A stretch of 64,000 nucleotides of DNA from NCBI RefSeq assembly GCF_014109765.1, contig NZ_CP059139.1, positions 4,282,001-4,346,000 on the forward strand, written 5' to 3'. Below the pieces are notes generated by a model that was not told the DNA's origin, did not search any database, and saw only the letters and a list, made by a program, of their open reading frames with translations. Positions 60,878 through 64,000 of this stretch are shown piece after piece. Origin of the DNA: Pseudomonas berkeleyensis (GTDB lineage: Bacteria > Pseudomonadota > Gammaproteobacteria > Pseudomonadales > Pseudomonadaceae). Both the position numbers and the translations under genes were made by a program. Each line of letters opens with the position of its first letter. The stretch's first letter is position 1.

Positions 60878-62746
60878 TCAGATCCACAGCTTCTTGAAGT
60901 CACGGCCACCGAAGATCAGGTTGACCATGCCGCGGGTAAACATGATGGCTGTGAACATCGAGGTGATGATCCCGAGGGACATGGTCACCGCGAAGCCCTT
61001 GACCGGCCCGGAGCCCATGGCAAACAGGATGCCGCCGACCAGCAATGTGGTCAGGTTACTGTCGAGAATCGCCGTGTAGGCACGGTCGAAGCCTTCGTGA
61101 ATGGCACGCTGCACCGACAAGCCGTTGCCCAGCTCCTCACGTATCCGTGAGTAGATGAGTACGTTGGCATCAACCGCCATACCCAGAGTCAGCACGATAC
61201 CGGCGATACCTGGCAAGGTCAGCGTGGCACCGATGGCCGACATCAGCCCCACCAGCAGCACCAGGTTGAACGCCAGCGCCACGGTCGCCAGCACACCGAA
61301 GAAGCGATAGATCAGAACCATGAAGATGGCCACGAAGATCATCGCCCACTCGGTCGACTCGATACCCTTGGTGATGTTTTCCGCACCCAGGCTCGGGCCA
61401 ATGGTGCGTTCTTCGGCGAAGTACATCGGCGCGGCCAGGCCGCCAGCGCGAAGCAGCAGCGCCAGTTCAGACGACTCGCCCTGGCCATTGAGGCCGGTGA
61501 TGCGGAACTGACTGCCCAGTGCCGACTGGATAGTCGCCAGGCTGATGATCTTCTTCTCTTCGACGAAGGAAGAAATCGCCACATCCTGCTCGACACCGTC
61601 GACGGTCTGACGCTCGTAGCGAGTGATCGGCTTCTGCTCGATGAAGATCACCGCCATGCTGCGGCCGACGTTATTGCGCGTAGCGCGATTCATCAGCTCG
61701 CCACCGTGACCGTCGAGACGGATGTTCACCTGCGGACGGCCGTTCTCGTCGAAGCTGGCCTGAGCGTCGGTGACCTGGTCACCGGTGATGATCAGTTCAC
61801 GCTCGAGCTGAACCGGCGGGCGGCCTTCCTCGCGGAAGCCGAAGCTCTCGGTGGCGCCACGCGGCGCGTCGAAATCAGCCTGCAGGCGGAACTCGAGGTT
61901 AGCGGTCTTGCCGAGAATACGCTTGGCTTCGGCGGTGTCCTGCACGCCTGGCAGCTCGACCACGATGCGGTTGGCACCCTGGCGCTGCACCAGCGGCTCG
62001 GCAACGCCCAGCTCGTTGACACGGTTACGGACAGTGGTCAGGTTCTGACGGATCGAGTATTCGCGAATCTCGCTGATCTTCGCCTGGGTCAGAGCCAACT
62101 GCAGTACCTGCTGACCACCGCGCGTCACGGTGCTCAGCTCGAAATCGGTGAAGTCCTTGCGAATCAGGCTCTGCGCCTTCTCCAGACTCTCGGTATCGGC
62201 GAAGCCCAGCTGGATGCGACCACCCTGCTCCGGCATGCTGCGGTAGCGCACACGTTCCTTGCGCAGCAGCGTCTTGATTTCGCCTTCGTAAACCTTGCGG
62301 CGCACATCCAGCGCCTTGTCCATATCCACTTCCAGCAGGAAATGCACACCGCCAGAAAGGTCGAGGCCCAGCTTCATCGGGCTGGCGCCGAGGTTGCGCA
62401 ACCATTGTGGCGTGGTTTGCGCGAGGTTCAGTGCTACCACGTAGTCATCACCCAACGCACGGCGGACGATGTCCTTGGCCGGCAGTTGGTCATCCTGACG
62501 GGTCAGACGAATCAGGCCACCACGACCACGCTCGTCGACACTGGCTTCCTTGACCTGGATGTCCGCGTCCTGCAGCGCCTTGGCAGCGCGATCCAGGTCG
62601 GCCTGCTCGATGGTCAGGGCGGAACTCGCGCCACTGATCTGCACGGCCGGATCGTCCGGGTAGAGGTTGGGAATGGAATAAACCAGGCCAATGGCCAGAA
62701 CGGCCAGAATCAGCAGGTATTTCCACAGGGGGTATTTGTTGAGCAT
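60878..62746 (-). CDS. secD: Protein translocase subunit SecD
   Basis: A 622-residue partner of SecF starting MLNKYPLWKYLLILAVLAIG. The first membrane helix (about 9-28) is followed by a large periplasmic domain with KLGLDLSGGVHFLLEVDMDK (D1 motif) and the P1 head, then five membrane helices with GLAAPMYFAEERTIGPSLGA and MAVDANVLIYSRIREEL, which carries the conserved aspartate used for proton coupling. It lies between yajC and secF. Confidence 0.97.
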   Translation of the reverse strand: MLNKYPLWKYLLILAVLAIGLVYSIPNLYPDDPAVQISGASSALTIEQADLDRAAKALQDADIQVKEASVDERGRGGLIRLTRQDDQLPAKDIVRRALGDDYVVALNLAQTTPQWLRNLGASPMKLGLDLSGGVHFLLEVDMDKALDVRRKVYEGEIKTLLRKERVRYRSMPEQGGRIQLGFADTESLEKAQSLIRKDFTDFELSTVTRGGQQVLQLALTQAKISEIREYSIRQNLTTVRNRVNELGVAEPLVQRQGANRIVVELPGVQDTAEAKRILGKTANLEFRLQADFDAPRGATESFGFREEGRPPVQLERELIITGDQVTDAQASFDENGRPQVNIRLDGHGGELMNRATRNNVGRSMAVIFIEQKPITRYERQTVDGVEQDVAISSFVEEKKIISLATIQSALGSQFRITGLNGQGESSELALLLRAGGLAAPMYFAEERTIGPSLGAENITKGIESTEWAMIFVAIFMVLIYRFFGVLATVALAFNLVLLVGLMSAIGATLTLPGIAGIVLTLGMAVDANVLIYSRIREELGNGLSVQRAIHEGFDRAYTAILDSNLTTLLVGGILFAMGSGPVKGFAVTMSLGIITSMFTAIMFTRGMVNLIFGGRDFKKLWI

Positions 62747-62814
62747 GAATCAAGCCACCCGCTTATGACGCGGGGCGCTAAATGCGCCCCGCCGATAGAA
62801 AACCAAGAGCCAGA

Positions 62815-63144
62815 TCAGATGGCTTTCAGCGTGCCCTTGGGCAGGGCGGCTGCAACAGCCTGCTTCTGGAATTTCAGTTCCACGTTGTCGGAAACTTCGA
62901 CGACGATGAAATCATCGGTCACTTTGGTCACTTTGCCGGCGATACCACCGCTGGTCACCACTTCGTCGCCCTTCTGCAGGCCGCTGATCAGGCCTTTGTG
63001 CTCTTTGGCACGCTTGGCCTGGGGACGCCAGATCATCAAATAGAAGATGACCAGAAAGCCGATCAGGAAAATCCACTCGAAACCACTACCGGCAGGGCCG
63101 GCAGCTGCGGTGTCAGCGTAGGCTGCTGGGATGAAAAAGCTCAT
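62815..63144 (-). CDS. yajC: Sec translocon accessory protein YajC
   Basis: A 109-residue single-pass membrane protein of the SecDF-YajC complex. It starts MSFFIPAAYADTAAAGPAGS. The membrane helix is at about 24-42 (FEWIFLIGFLVIFYLMIWRP), and the cytoplasmic part has GDEVVTSGGIAGKVTKV. It lies 39 bp after tgt and 68 bp before secD. Confidence 0.97.
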   Translation of the reverse strand: MSFFIPAAYADTAAAGPAGSGFEWIFLIGFLVIFYLMIWRPQAKRAKEHKGLISGLQKGDEVVTSGGIAGKVTKVTDDFIVVEVSDNVELKFQKQAVAAALPKGTLKAI

Positions 63145-63183
63145 GTAACACTCCTGTTGTAATCTCGAATTAGAGACAGTTAT

Positions 63184-64000
<817 letters not shown>

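Overview
The window is a high-GC stretch of a Pseudomonas chromosome. Protein sequences and gene order point to the P. mendocina / P. oleovorans / P. pseudoalcaligenes side of the genus; the species assignment is inference. Nearly all of it is conserved core. Runs such as thrC-hom-dsbC-xerD, rplS-trmD-rimM-rpsP-ffh, purL-mltF-tadA, guaA-guaB, xseA, leuA, der-bamB-hisS-ispG-rodZ-pilW-rlmN-ndk, the full isc operon, cysE-trmJ-suhB and secF-secD-yajC-tgt lie in the order I know from P. aeruginosa. I found no tRNA, rRNA, CRISPR array, intact insertion sequence or prophage.

Layout. 0-4.6 kb: threonine synthesis (thrC cut by the left edge, hom), a 257-bp structured repeat with terminal inverted repeats that reaches into the dsbC stop codon, dsbC and xerD, then an unusual protein joining an MshEN-type cyclic-di-GMP-binding motif pair to a membrane or signal segment. 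4.6-9.1 kb: ribosomal protein and tRNA modification operon, ffh, and a CcsA-family membrane protein. 9.1-14.7 kb: small metabolic genes (SGNH hydrolase, purT, DUF1289, gamma-carbonic anhydrase, two Nudix hydrolases, L,D-transpeptidase, NIF3-like domain, tandem CDGSH protein) and clusters of palindromic repeats. 14.7-22.6 kb: purL, mltF, tadA and a Tat-exported multicopper oxidase.

22.6-25.7 kb is the clearest accessory segment. It is AT-richer and sits between the multicopper oxidase and the 3' end of guaA. It holds two complete and one truncated small membrane-protein genes plus an orphan zinc-ribbon SAM methyltransferase whose end forms the stop of the truncated gene. 25.7-37 kb: guaA, guaB, a TonB siderophore receptor behind a probable Fur box, a divergent LysR/PACE efflux pair, xseA, an M23 peptidase and a YbdG-type MscS channel. 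37-45 kb: leuA behind a candidate leucine-rich leader peptide, an omega-amidase/aminotransferase pair, der, bamB and yfgM. 45-64 kb: hisS, ispG, rodZ, pilW, rlmN, ndk, then iscR-iscS-iscU-iscA-hscB-hscA-fdx-iscX with an upstream IscR box, cysE, trmJ, suhB, a glycine-zipper protein, the Sec accessory genes, and tgt cut by the right edge.

Starts were moved downstream of the longest open frame wherever a ribosome-binding site or the family's known N-terminus favoured it. Long antisense open frames over hom, purL, guaA, leuA and der were rejected as coding-strand shadows.
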